Shown here in pieces: positions 7,153 to 14,510 of a DNA stretch of 64,000 nucleotides. Position 1 is the first letter of the stretch. Each line of letters begins with the position of its first letter. The DNA is from JAIBCC01 sp963763855 (GTDB lineage Bacteria > Acidobacteriota > Blastocatellia > Pyrinomonadales > Pyrinomonadaceae): NCBI GenBank assembly GCA_963763855.1, contig CAVXPU010000005.1:868001-932000 (forward strand). The letters are read 5' to 3'. Both the position numbers and the translations under genes were made by a program. Under the pieces are notes generated by a model that had not been told where the DNA came from, did no database searches, and saw only the letters and a program-made list of their open reading frames with translations.

Positions 7153-8553
7153 TTATTTTCGCTTCCATCTGACGCCTTCTTTTGTATCCTCGAGAACAAT
7201 TCCTTTCTCAGCCAATGAATCACGAATTTCGTCAGAGCGAGCGAAATTTCTCTGATGACGGGCTTCTTGGCGTTCTTCGATGAGTTTTTCAATGTCTTCA
7301 TCCAACATTTCGCATTCAGCTTTTCCGAAAATTCCCAACACCGAATCAAATTTTTCAACGGCTTGCAAAACGGCTTGTTGGTCGGTTGATTTTAGTTCGT
7401 CTTTCGCTAGAATTGTATTAATTTCGCGAACCAAATTATGAATCGCTGCAAGGGCAACCGAAGTATTTAGATCGTCATCAAGGGCATCTTCAAAATCCAG
7501 TAAAGCTCTATTTATCAATGCGTTAACGCTTTCATCTGAACCTTCAGCAGTCTTTGCTTCAACTACCAAAAGTCGAAATTGTTTTAACCTTTCAACCGTT
7601 GTAACCGCACCTTGCAAGCCTTCAAAGGTGAAATTTAGCTGCTTGCCATAAGGAACAGAAAGCAGCAAATATCGAATCGCCAAAGGATTAAATCCACGAC
7701 TCAAAATGTCTCGAAGCGTAAAATCATTACCCAAAGACTTCGACATTTTCTCGTTTTCAATCTTTAGAAATTCGCCGTGAAGCCAATATTTCGCAAAAAG
7801 TTTTCCTGTTGCACCTTCGGATTGGGCTATTTCGTTTTCGTGATGCGGAAATTGCAAATCAATTCCGCCAGCGTGAATGTCGAAAGTTTCGCCCAAATAT
7901 TTCATCGCCATTGCGGAACATTCGATATGCCAACCCGGGCGACCGTAGCCAAACGAAGCATCCCAACCAGCCGGATCGCTTCGATCGACTAATTTCCAGA
8001 GAGCAAAATCCCGGGCATCTTCCTTTTCATATTTATCCGTATCAATTCGCTCCGAGCCGCCTATAATGTTGCCTTCAAACTTAATTTTTGAGAGTTTTCC
8101 GTATTCGGGAAAAGCCGAAATTCGGAAATAAATCGAGCCCTCAGATTCGTAAGCCTTACCGTTTTGCAAAAGAGTTTCGATGATCTGAATCATTTCGGCA
8201 ATGTGTTCGGTCGCTCGTGGGGCAAAATCCGGTCGTTTGTTTCCAATTGATTCCATGTCTTCCCAAAAGGCAACAATATACGGCTCTACAAATTCATTTA
8301 TCGTTTTTCCGGCTTTGTGCGATTCATTGATAATGCGATCGTCAACGTCGGTTAAATTCATCACATGAGTGAGTTTGTAGCCCTTAAAACGCAGATAGCG
8401 GCTCAAAATGTCGCCGAAAGTAAATGTGCGGAAATTACCAATATGTGCAAAATTCCAGACCGTCGGACCGCAAATGTACAACTTTACTTCGTTGTCGTTT
8501 AATGGCTGAAAATCTTCCAGTTTATTGGTTAAAGTATTATGAAATCTAAGCAT
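7153..8553 (-). CDS. cysS: cysteine--tRNA ligase
   Basis: This enzyme charges tRNA-Cys in the cytoplasm. The 466-residue protein has YICGPTVWNFAHIGNFRTF at its N terminus, including the zinc-ligand cysteine C28 and the HIGH-type HIGN (37-40). GGIDLQFPHHENEIAQSE and the KMSKS motif (ENEKMSKSLGND) follow. The C-terminal part (EIRDSLAEKGIVLEDTKEG) is the normal end of the bacterial enzyme. I chose the ATG at 8553 (MLRFHNTLTN) because that matches the family start and has an ACAGGA ribosome-binding site; the frame opens further upstream without homology. Single gene, convergent with the lipoprotein gene. Confidence 0.95.
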   Translation of the reverse strand: MLRFHNTLTNKLEDFQPLNDNEVKLYICGPTVWNFAHIGNFRTFTFGDILSRYLRFKGYKLTHVMNLTDVDDRIINESHKAGKTINEFVEPYIVAFWEDMESIGNKRPDFAPRATEHIAEMIQIIETLLQNGKAYESEGSIYFRISAFPEYGKLSKIKFEGNIIGGSERIDTDKYEKEDARDFALWKLVDRSDPAGWDASFGYGRPGWHIECSAMAMKYLGETFDIHAGGIDLQFPHHENEIAQSEGATGKLFAKYWLHGEFLKIENEKMSKSLGNDFTLRDILSRGFNPLAIRYLLLSVPYGKQLNFTFEGLQGAVTTVERLKQFRLLVVEAKTAEGSDESVNALINRALLDFEDALDDDLNTSVALAAIHNLVREINTILAKDELKSTDQQAVLQAVEKFDSVLGIFGKAECEMLDEDIEKLIEERQEARHQRNFARSDEIRDSLAEKGIVLEDTKEGVRWKRK

Positions 8554-8710
8554 AAAAATCCTGTTTTGAAAAAAATAATGATACAACAAAATACCAAACC
8601 TTAGGATTGGCAAACGCAAAAACTTTAAAATTTAGATTATTCTAAAGACAACAGGATTCTTTTGGAGCAATACCGAGCTGGGCGAGAAGTAGTTTGGTTG
8701 GATTTTTGAC

Positions 8711-8741
8711 AAATAAAATCATGGAGATTTTATACCATGAT
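8711..8741 (-). terminator. rho-independent terminator after the kinase gene
   Basis: On the minus strand ATCATGG (8741-8735 side) and CCATGAT (8724-8718) form a 7-bp stem around a 10-nt loop, followed by TTTTATTT. It lies 24 nt beyond the stop of the WD40-kinase gene and would end the sigma/kinase transcript. Confidence 0.6.
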
Positions 8742-8764
8742 ACTTCGCGAAATTGCAATATTTA

Positions 8765-11656
8765 TTAATCTTGCGAAGCGTCGAGCAGCCAAACATCGGT
8801 ATCGACTTGAAGATAGCGAAAATAGATCGTTTTGTTGTCGGGAGAAATACTTACTTGTTCTACATCATAAGCGGAGGGTTTATAGAGCGGGGTTATTTTT
8901 TTCGTGTTTGAATCACAAATTGAGATCGTATCCTTGTTTATGAAAACGAAATTACGATTATCATTCAACCAAAAGGGCGAAGATCCTGTTTCGGTAATTT
9001 TTTCATGGGTTTGCGTTTTTAGGTTATAAACTCCTATTCCAACCTCGTCGCCGTCGGGTTCAAAATAAACAAAAAGAAGTTTTGTACCGTCCGCCGACCA
9101 ATCGCGAACCGAAAAGGATTGATTACTTGCGATTTTAAGAGGGAATGGTGTTTGATCTTGCCACGATTTATTGAGGTCAAGCAAGAAAGGCGAGATCATT
9201 TTCGTATCAATCTCTGTAAATGCAAGCCGATTCCTATCCGGTGAAAATACGGGAGCCGCAGCCGCCGTTTTTTCAGAAAATGTTATTTGCTTTGCATTAG
9301 AGCCATCAGGATCAATCATCCATATCTGATATTTACCTGTTCGGTCGGTTTGAAAAGCGATCTTGCTGCCATCAGGCGACCAACGAGGAAGCCGATCGCG
9401 AAATTTATCGTTTGTAAGCATTCTTTGGCTCGAGCCATCTCTCCCGATAATACCGATATCCTCCTGCGTTCGCGTAGGAATCCGCAAAACGTATTTTTCG
9501 CCGTCCGCTGAAAGATTCGGATGACTAATTTCGCGATCGCCGCGGGTTACCCAAGTAGGTTCAGAACTAGCTTTCAGGGTTTTCGGATCAAAATCTAGCG
9601 TTTGTAAATTTGATTGGCTTTCATAGCGAACATATCCAAGAATTTTTCCATCCCGCGAAAATGTCAGGTGGCGGCAATATTTTGAAGGTGTTGGCACGGA
9701 TTCCGGTTCACCTTCGGAAATGCCTGTTTTTTCATCGATGCGAATTCGCCAAAAATTCATGTTGCCGTTTCGATCAGAGCCAAAATACAGAAACTTCCCA
9801 TCGGGCGACCAAACCGGATTCCAGTCGGCAGCGTCGTTTTCCGCCACTATAACGGGCGTTCCGCCTGCAGCCGGAATTGTTGCAATCGCAGGCAGTTTGC
9901 CCTCCGTTACAAACCAAAAAGCGATTCGATGACCATTTGGCGACCAATTCGGCAAAATCGCATCGCCATTTGTTTCAATCTTTTGCCTAGCTCCAGTGGC
10001 AACGTCGATCACGAAAAGCGAACTATTTGGAACCGTGTGAACAGTATGAATCGCAGCAGCTTTATCGCTAACCACGATTTTTTTTCCATCAGGAGACCAC
10101 GAAGGATGGAAGCCGATATCCGATACTCTCCGGACATTTTCGCCCGTTTGTTCCATCACGTAAATGCCGTTAGGAGAGCGTTCGGATCGAAAAGCAATAA
10201 ATTTACCGTCAGCAGAAAATGCCGCCATCGTGTCGTTTTCTTTCGATCCCGCTGTAAGATTCGAGGCATTTTTACCGCCAACCCGCTGTAAATGGATGTC
10301 ACGGTTTCCGCCAATATCGCTGGTAAAAATAATGTTTTTGCCGTCGGGCGAGAGGCTTGGATAGCCTTCAATACCGGGGGTTTCCGTTATTTGAGAATGT
10401 CTTGCCGAAACCCATTCACTTGCTTCTGCCTTAGCGTTTGTGGCGATTTGAAGATATAAAGCGTAAATGCCGATTCCAATAACCGAGAAAAAAATGAACA
10501 TCACGACAAAAGCAGCGATGGTTCGTTTTGCCGTAAACGTTGTAACTTGCGAAATCGACTGACCGCTTTCCAGAGACGGCGAAGAATCAATTTCGCGTCT
10601 AACCCGTTTCAGATCCGCCCGCAGATCCGAGGCGGTTTGATAACTTAAATCTGCGTCTTTCTCAAGTGCTTTAATCAGAATTTGATCAAGTTCGTTGCTA
10701 ATTTCAGGATTAAATGAGCTCGCAAGCGACGGGTTTTCGGATAAGATCGCTTGAAAAATTGCTTGACGATTATCTTTTTTGAATGGATTCTTACCCGTCA
10801 GCATTTCATATAAAACTACGCCGATGCTCCATAGGTCAGTTCGATGATCAACGCTTTCATCCGCTACCTGCTCAGGCGACATATAAGCGGGTGTGCCGAT
10901 AATTATTCCTTTCGCCGTCGCGTTAAAACCCTTTAGCGTGGTCAGATCAAATTCGGAGAGCTTTGCCAGACCAAAATCGAGAATTTTCACATAGCCATCC
11001 GGACGCAGCATGATATTTTCCGGCTTAATATCGCGGTGTATAATTCCCGCATTGTGAGCCGCAGAAAGTGCCTCGGACGCCTGAATGATGATCGACAAAA
11101 TTTGCTTAAAATTTGAACCCCGACCAATTAATTCACGCAACGTTTTACCTTCAACGTATTCGGTTGCAATAAAATTGATATTTTCAATGCTTCCAACGTC
11201 GTAAATTGTGACGATATTTGGATGATTTAAGGCAGAAATTGCTCTCGCTTCTCGTTGAAACCGTTTAACTCTTTCATCATTAAAGTTATACTCAGCCGGT
11301 AAGATCTTTAGTGCTACTTTCCGGTGGAGTTTTTCATCATTCGCAAGATAAACTTCGCCCATTCCACCCGAACCAAGCAGAGATAATATTTTGTAAGTTC
11401 CAAGTGTTTTGTCTATAAAGTAAGAATTTGCAACGACAGTTTTTTCTTCCGCAAGATTTTGGGCAGCAATTCCAATTGCCGATTTTTCGAGGAAATCATC
11501 GGCTCGTTTTTGAGCTTTTAACAGACTTAGCAATTGGTCTTTCAAATCTTCGTCGCCGCTGCATTTGGCTGATAAAAACGCCTCTCGCTCGGATTCGGGT
11601 AAATCCAAAGCGGCATCAAAGATTTCATCAATTTGCTTGTAGCGATTACGATTCAT
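8765..11656 (-). CDS. transmembrane Ser/Thr protein kinase with TolB/WD40-type sensor
   Basis: 963 residues. An N-terminal helical segment (1-70) common to sigma-linked kinases precedes a complete kinase domain: glycine loop GSGGMG (95-100), K117, HRDIKPEN (207-214), DFG (227-229) and SPEQ. A transmembrane helix spans about 380-402. The extracytoplasmic half is built of repeated PSLSPDGKNIIFTSD-like units, as in TolB/PD40 beta-propellers. The kinase is thus anchored in the inner membrane with a propeller sensor outside. Its start overlaps the stop of the ECF sigma gene (ATGA), so they form one operon and probably one signalling unit. Ligand and targets are unknown. Confidence 0.92.
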   Translation of the reverse strand: MNRNRYKQIDEIFDAALDLPESEREAFLSAKCSGDEDLKDQLLSLLKAQKRADDFLEKSAIGIAAQNLAEEKTVVANSYFIDKTLGTYKILSLLGSGGMGEVYLANDEKLHRKVALKILPAEYNFNDERVKRFQREARAISALNHPNIVTIYDVGSIENINFIATEYVEGKTLRELIGRGSNFKQILSIIIQASEALSAAHNAGIIHRDIKPENIMLRPDGYVKILDFGLAKLSEFDLTTLKGFNATAKGIIIGTPAYMSPEQVADESVDHRTDLWSIGVVLYEMLTGKNPFKKDNRQAIFQAILSENPSLASSFNPEISNELDQILIKALEKDADLSYQTASDLRADLKRVRREIDSSPSLESGQSISQVTTFTAKRTIAAFVVMFIFFSVIGIGIYALYLQIATNAKAEASEWVSARHSQITETPGIEGYPSLSPDGKNIIFTSDIGGNRDIHLQRVGGKNASNLTAGSKENDTMAAFSADGKFIAFRSERSPNGIYVMEQTGENVRRVSDIGFHPSWSPDGKKIVVSDKAAAIHTVHTVPNSSLFVIDVATGARQKIETNGDAILPNWSPNGHRIAFWFVTEGKLPAIATIPAAGGTPVIVAENDAADWNPVWSPDGKFLYFGSDRNGNMNFWRIRIDEKTGISEGEPESVPTPSKYCRHLTFSRDGKILGYVRYESQSNLQTLDFDPKTLKASSEPTWVTRGDREISHPNLSADGEKYVLRIPTRTQEDIGIIGRDGSSQRMLTNDKFRDRLPRWSPDGSKIAFQTDRTGKYQIWMIDPDGSNAKQITFSEKTAAAAPVFSPDRNRLAFTEIDTKMISPFLLDLNKSWQDQTPFPLKIASNQSFSVRDWSADGTKLLFVYFEPDGDEVGIGVYNLKTQTHEKITETGSSPFWLNDNRNFVFINKDTISICDSNTKKITPLYKPSAYDVEQVSISPDNKTIYFRYLQVDTDVWLLDASQD

Positions 11657-12219
11657 TTATTGCTTAGCTCACGATAAAGCCACGCTTTAGCCTTTTGCCA
11701 TTCCCGCATCACGGTAACTCCGGAAATTTTCAAAACTTCCGCCATTTCTTCTACACTTAAACCGCCGAAAAACTTTAGTTCTACAATTTTCGCCTTTCGT
11801 TCGTCTAATTCAGCTAATTCATTTAGGGCTTCGTCTAGTGCGATCAAGTTCGAAGTCCTTTCATTCGAAATCGTTAAGGCTTCCTCCAGCGAAACATGCT
11901 GAATTTTTTGATTCTCAATCTTCGGTCGTTTTCTTGCAAAATCGACCAAAATCCGCCGCATCAATTGAGCCGAAACTCCAAAGAAATGACTGCGATTTTC
12001 CCACTTTGCCGATTTCCAATCAATCAGCCGCATATAGGCTTCATTTACCAAAGCCGTAGTTTGCAAAGTATGCCCCGGCTTCTCCCGATTCATATAAATT
12101 TTTGCAAGCCGATGAAGTTCGGCGTAGATAAAAGGCGTGAGTTCTTCAAGTGCGGAATGATCCCCACCGCTCCATTTTTGTAGGAGTTCGGTAACTTCAT
12201 TGGTCGGACGGGCAGACAT
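11653..12219 (-). CDS. ECF-type sigma factor (kinase-linked)
   Basis: The 188-residue sigma-70 family protein has region 2 (ELHRLAKIYMNREKPGHTLQ, ALVNEAYMRLID, HFFGVSAQLMRRILVDFAR) and region 4 (ELDERKAKIVELKFFGGLSVEEMAEVL, VTVMREWQKAKAWL). This is the acidobacterial/planctomycete type that is translationally coupled to a Ser/Thr kinase instead of a classic membrane anti-sigma. The kinase gene overlaps by 4 nt. Activity is probably set by phosphorylation. Divergent genes at 12337 and 13001 carry a shared 48-nt upstream element and are candidate targets. The proximal copy of that element lies 46 nt from this start, so it might also affect this gene. Confidence 0.92.
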   Translation of the reverse strand: MSARPTNEVTELLQKWSGGDHSALEELTPFIYAELHRLAKIYMNREKPGHTLQTTALVNEAYMRLIDWKSAKWENRSHFFGVSAQLMRRILVDFARKRPKIENQKIQHVSLEEALTISNERTSNLIALDEALNELAELDERKAKIVELKFFGGLSVEEMAEVLKISGVTVMREWQKAKAWLYRELSNK

Positions 12220-12264
12220 AATTTAGCTCCCAATTTACTACATTAAAACAAAAAACAAATAAAA

Positions 12265-12312
12265 ATGATAGTTTTTGCAAAAACCAAACGCATTAATAGT
12301 TGAATGGCGGAA
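12265..12312 (+). promoter_or_regulatory. duplicated upstream element, copy A (candidate ECF promoter)
   Basis: A 48-nt block, 38 positions of which match the block at 12919-12966. Best conserved are ATGATAGTTTTT, AAACGCATTA and a GGCG near the end. The two leading blocks are spaced like -35 and -10 boxes (9 nt between their edges). A strong AAAGGAGT ribosome-binding site follows, then the caspase-like gene at 12337. Its role as promoter of the neighbouring ECF sigma is inference. Confidence 0.55.
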
Positions 12313-12336
12313 AGTTGAAAAAAGGAGTAATTAAAA

Positions 12337-12915
12337 ATGATCGAAATACCACAAAATTCAATAGCGTTAAATTCGCATGACGTGCCCGGAACGAAATACG
12401 ACATGTGGGAAACCTGGAATGTTCCCGCAGCCGCTTCCGGTAATGAGATTTTATCGAAAGCCGCAATCCTGGCAATTTGTTCCGAAGGAGGCTTGAAATG
12501 TTTAGTCATTAACTGTCATGGATTTTATGAACACGGAATCAATAAGCTCGGAACCCGAAAAGCGATTTCAAGCGGCGGTTTTGGTCTTGGAATCGGGACG
12601 GGTATTGACCTAAGCAATGTAAATTGTTTCTCCCAAATCAGGGGATTGGTAAAGTGCATAATCATCATTGCCTGCGGTGTCGTCCATCAAACATTTATCG
12701 GAGTTGATGGTGACGGATCGAAGATGTGCTCGGAAATTGCAAGAGCTTCAGGTGCTTATGTGATTGCTCCAAGAATCAAGCAGTTACCCACATATATACG
12801 ACTTCCAAAGAATCATATTGATAATTTTGAAGGGGAAGTTGTTCGCTACAATCGGCGCGGCGGAATAGACGACGCGAGATTTCTAGGCAGAAAATTAATT
12901 AACGATATTTTTTAA
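12337..12915 (+). CDS. small caspase-like (clan CD) cysteine-peptidase-type protein
   Basis: 192 residues with no signal peptide. The layout fits a minimal caspase/CHAT-like fold: a hydrophobic strand leading to His-Gly (LKCLVINCHGF, H61-G62), a Gly-rich loop (GGFGLGIGTGIDL, 80-92), and a second strand ending in Ala-Cys (VKCIIIIACGVV, C113). After this comes DGDGSKMCSEIARASGAYVIA, a helix-strand segment. H61 and C113 would be the catalytic dyad. I do not recognise a named family, and proteolysis is an inference from this pattern only. Ribosome-binding site AAAGGAGT is strong. It forms a pair with the gene at 13001 behind matching upstream elements and faces the sigma/kinase operon. Confidence 0.6.
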   Translation: MIEIPQNSIALNSHDVPGTKYDMWETWNVPAAASGNEILSKAAILAICSEGGLKCLVINCHGFYEHGINKLGTRKAISSGGFGLGIGTGIDLSNVNCFSQIRGLVKCIIIIACGVVHQTFIGVDGDGSKMCSEIARASGAYVIAPRIKQLPTYIRLPKNHIDNFEGEVVRYNRRGGIDDARFLGRKLINDIF

Positions 12916-12918
12916 CCG

Positions 12919-12966
12919 ATGATAGTTTTTTTCAAATTCAAACGCATTACTAAATGAAAGGCGAAA
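12919..12966 (+). promoter_or_regulatory. duplicated upstream element, copy B (candidate ECF promoter)
   Basis: The second copy of the 48-nt element, beginning 4 nt after the stop of the caspase-like gene and ending 34 nt before the start at 13001. ATGATAGTTTTT and AAACGCATTA are identical to copy A and the spacing between them is the same. This suggests each gene of the pair has its own promoter for the same regulator. Confidence 0.55.
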
Positions 12967-13000
12967 TAAACGCCTGAATATTACAGGAGAAATAATAAAT

Positions 13001-13660
13001 ATGTTGGCACAAATACCGGAATTGGATAAAAGTAACGAGGTTAGAGCAGAAGTAATAAAGGGAGGCTTTGTTTGGGGGGTAAAATTCAAATTACCGATGC
13101 CGGCAGAGCAGGATGGTCACATAATCCAGATGATTAGACAAAACCAAAGGGGAACGATCTCCGAACTTGCAAAATCGGCTGATGGTACGCAAAAAGTAGT
13201 GGAACGCAGTTCAAATATGGAAACCGTTTACTGGGAAGCCTGGGAGGTAAAAAAAGGAGAAACAACTCCGCGTCTGCAGCAAAGCATAGCTTCGTTCGTT
13301 ATGGAAAAAACTGGCTCGTCACTATCCAGCGGGAAATATCAGATCCCGGTGAATGACATTTTCTTTAAGGGTTATGCCGCGGGTAGCGTAGGAACCTACA
13401 ATATTAAGAGCTTGGCAGGATTTTACCATGATACTCTGACATCAGATTTTACCGTCGGAAACCTTCAAACCGGAGCGGGCGGTTTAAGATCAACCACGGT
13501 TGAACCAAAATTTTGGACTGTAAGAGCCGGTCTTCACAGAGATTTAACATTTACCTTTGATTTTCTGAATAATTTAACCATGATGGGCAATATTCGTCCA
13601 AATCCGCCGAAGGCTGAAAAATACGATCATCGGGAAACACTGGCAGCTTGGGGGTTTTAA
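13001..13660 (+). CDS. unknown protein paired with caspase-like protein
   Basis: 219 residues, not recognised. No signal peptide or membrane helix. The N-terminal half looks beta-rich: GFVWGVKFKLPMP, GHIIQMIRQNQRG, then VYWEAWEVKKGE, a WEAW-type strand. The C-terminal half contains many aromatic and Gly positions (FFKGYAAGSVGTYNIKSLAG, FWTVRAGLHRDLTFTFDFLN). The end is ETLAAWGF. Shared upstream element and close spacing tie it to the caspase-like gene; it could be the substrate, an inhibitor, or an effector. An ATTACAGGAGAAAT ribosome-binding site supports the ATG at 13001. Confidence 0.6.
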   Translation: MLAQIPELDKSNEVRAEVIKGGFVWGVKFKLPMPAEQDGHIIQMIRQNQRGTISELAKSADGTQKVVERSSNMETVYWEAWEVKKGETTPRLQQSIASFVMEKTGSSLSSGKYQIPVNDIFFKGYAAGSVGTYNIKSLAGFYHDTLTSDFTVGNLQTGAGGLRSTTVEPKFWTVRAGLHRDLTFTFDFLNNLTMMGNIRPNPPKAEKYDHRETLAAWGF

Positions 13661-13670
13661 TCAGTTGAGC

Positions 13671-14417
13671 TTAGCTAATTGAGGCTACAATAATTTGCTT
13701 AGGCGATTCATTTGTAAAATCCGAACAATCAAAATCGCCGAATTTTGCTTCGATCGATAAACCGTTGAATTCAAAAAGTGCGTCCAATTCCTGTGGGAAA
13801 AACTGACGCATAGTGAATGAAACGGTTTGTTCTTCTTTGTGAAACTGGTTCCGATAGTGCCAATCGATGTGGTTGATCTGAGCTGAAGAATCGTATCGGA
13901 CAGTGGTTTCCAAAACAACCCAACCCTCATCAGTTCGATATTCGCCGACGAAATAACGCTGATTTGGATCACGATTTAACAATTCAATCGACGGATTAAA
14001 GATTTCGGCAATAAAACGTCCTTCTGGCAAAAGATGTCGTTTTACCGAAGCAAAACACGAGCCAACTTCATCAATTTTTTTCAAATGCTGGAGAGCATTT
14101 CCCGCAATAAAAATCAACTTAAACTTTTCATTCAAGTTGAAATTTCGCATATCGGCATTATAAATATTGGTTTCAATATTGCGGGTTTCAGCTTTTTCAC
14201 GAGAAAAAATGAGGCGTTCTGGAAATTTTTCCGTTCCCGAAATATCGAAATCGCTTTCTGAAAGTGTTACTAAATAATTGCCCGTTCCGCTGGCGAGTTC
14301 CAAAACGGGCTGACCAAAACGCTCAATCGCCCGCTCATAAAATGTAATTTGTTCGGAATCGGCAGCTTTGGCGTGGACTAGATCATAGAGCCAAAGATGT
14401 TCGTATAAGCTATTCAT
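13671..14417 (-). CDS. class I SAM-dependent methyltransferase
   Basis: 248 residues. The SAM-binding motif is VLELASGTGNYLVTLSES followed by the acidic segment after the second strand (FDISGTEKF). LIFIAGNALQHLKKIDEV is the post-motif region and FIAEIFNP the later strand. The C-terminal half resembles enzymes acting on small molecules, with substrate-cap strands such as YRNQFHKEEQTVSFTMRQFF. Substrate unknown. The stop lies 10 nt from the convergent stop of the 13001 gene. No clear Shine-Dalgarno precedes the ATG. Confidence 0.85.
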   Translation of the reverse strand: MNSLYEHLWLYDLVHAKAADSEQITFYERAIERFGQPVLELASGTGNYLVTLSESDFDISGTEKFPERLIFSREKAETRNIETNIYNADMRNFNLNEKFKLIFIAGNALQHLKKIDEVGSCFASVKRHLLPEGRFIAEIFNPSIELLNRDPNQRYFVGEYRTDEGWVVLETTVRYDSSAQINHIDWHYRNQFHKEEQTVSFTMRQFFPQELDALFEFNGLSIEAKFGDFDCSDFTNESPKQIIVASIS

Positions 14418-14438
14418 TTAGGGAGGATTTACTCAATT

Positions 14439-14500
14439 GCAGAAACACGCACGAAGTAAGTGTACAACTGATTTCGCCCTTATTCCGCGTGGGCTTTTGC
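14439..14500. repeat. paired-hairpin REP-like repeat, copy 2 (GCAGAA family)
   Basis: Left arm GCAGAAACACGCACGAAGTA followed by AGTGT; right arm, in reverse, GCAAAAGCCCACGCGGAATA followed by AGGGC. So one ACAC/GTGT hairpin and one GCCC/GGGC hairpin face each other. It fills the 93-nt space between the methyltransferase start and the M16 gene stop. Confidence 0.72.
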
Positions 14501-14510
14501 AATTATTTAA

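Noticed and set aside
9929..10291. Plus-strand ORFs opposite the WD40 kinase
   Set aside because: They are shadows of the kinase frame, rich in Arg/Ser/Phe with no motif.
12243..12509. Minus-strand ORF of 88 codons overlapping the caspase-like gene start
   Set aside because: It overlaps the supported gene and its ribosome-binding site and reads as an AT-rich artefact.
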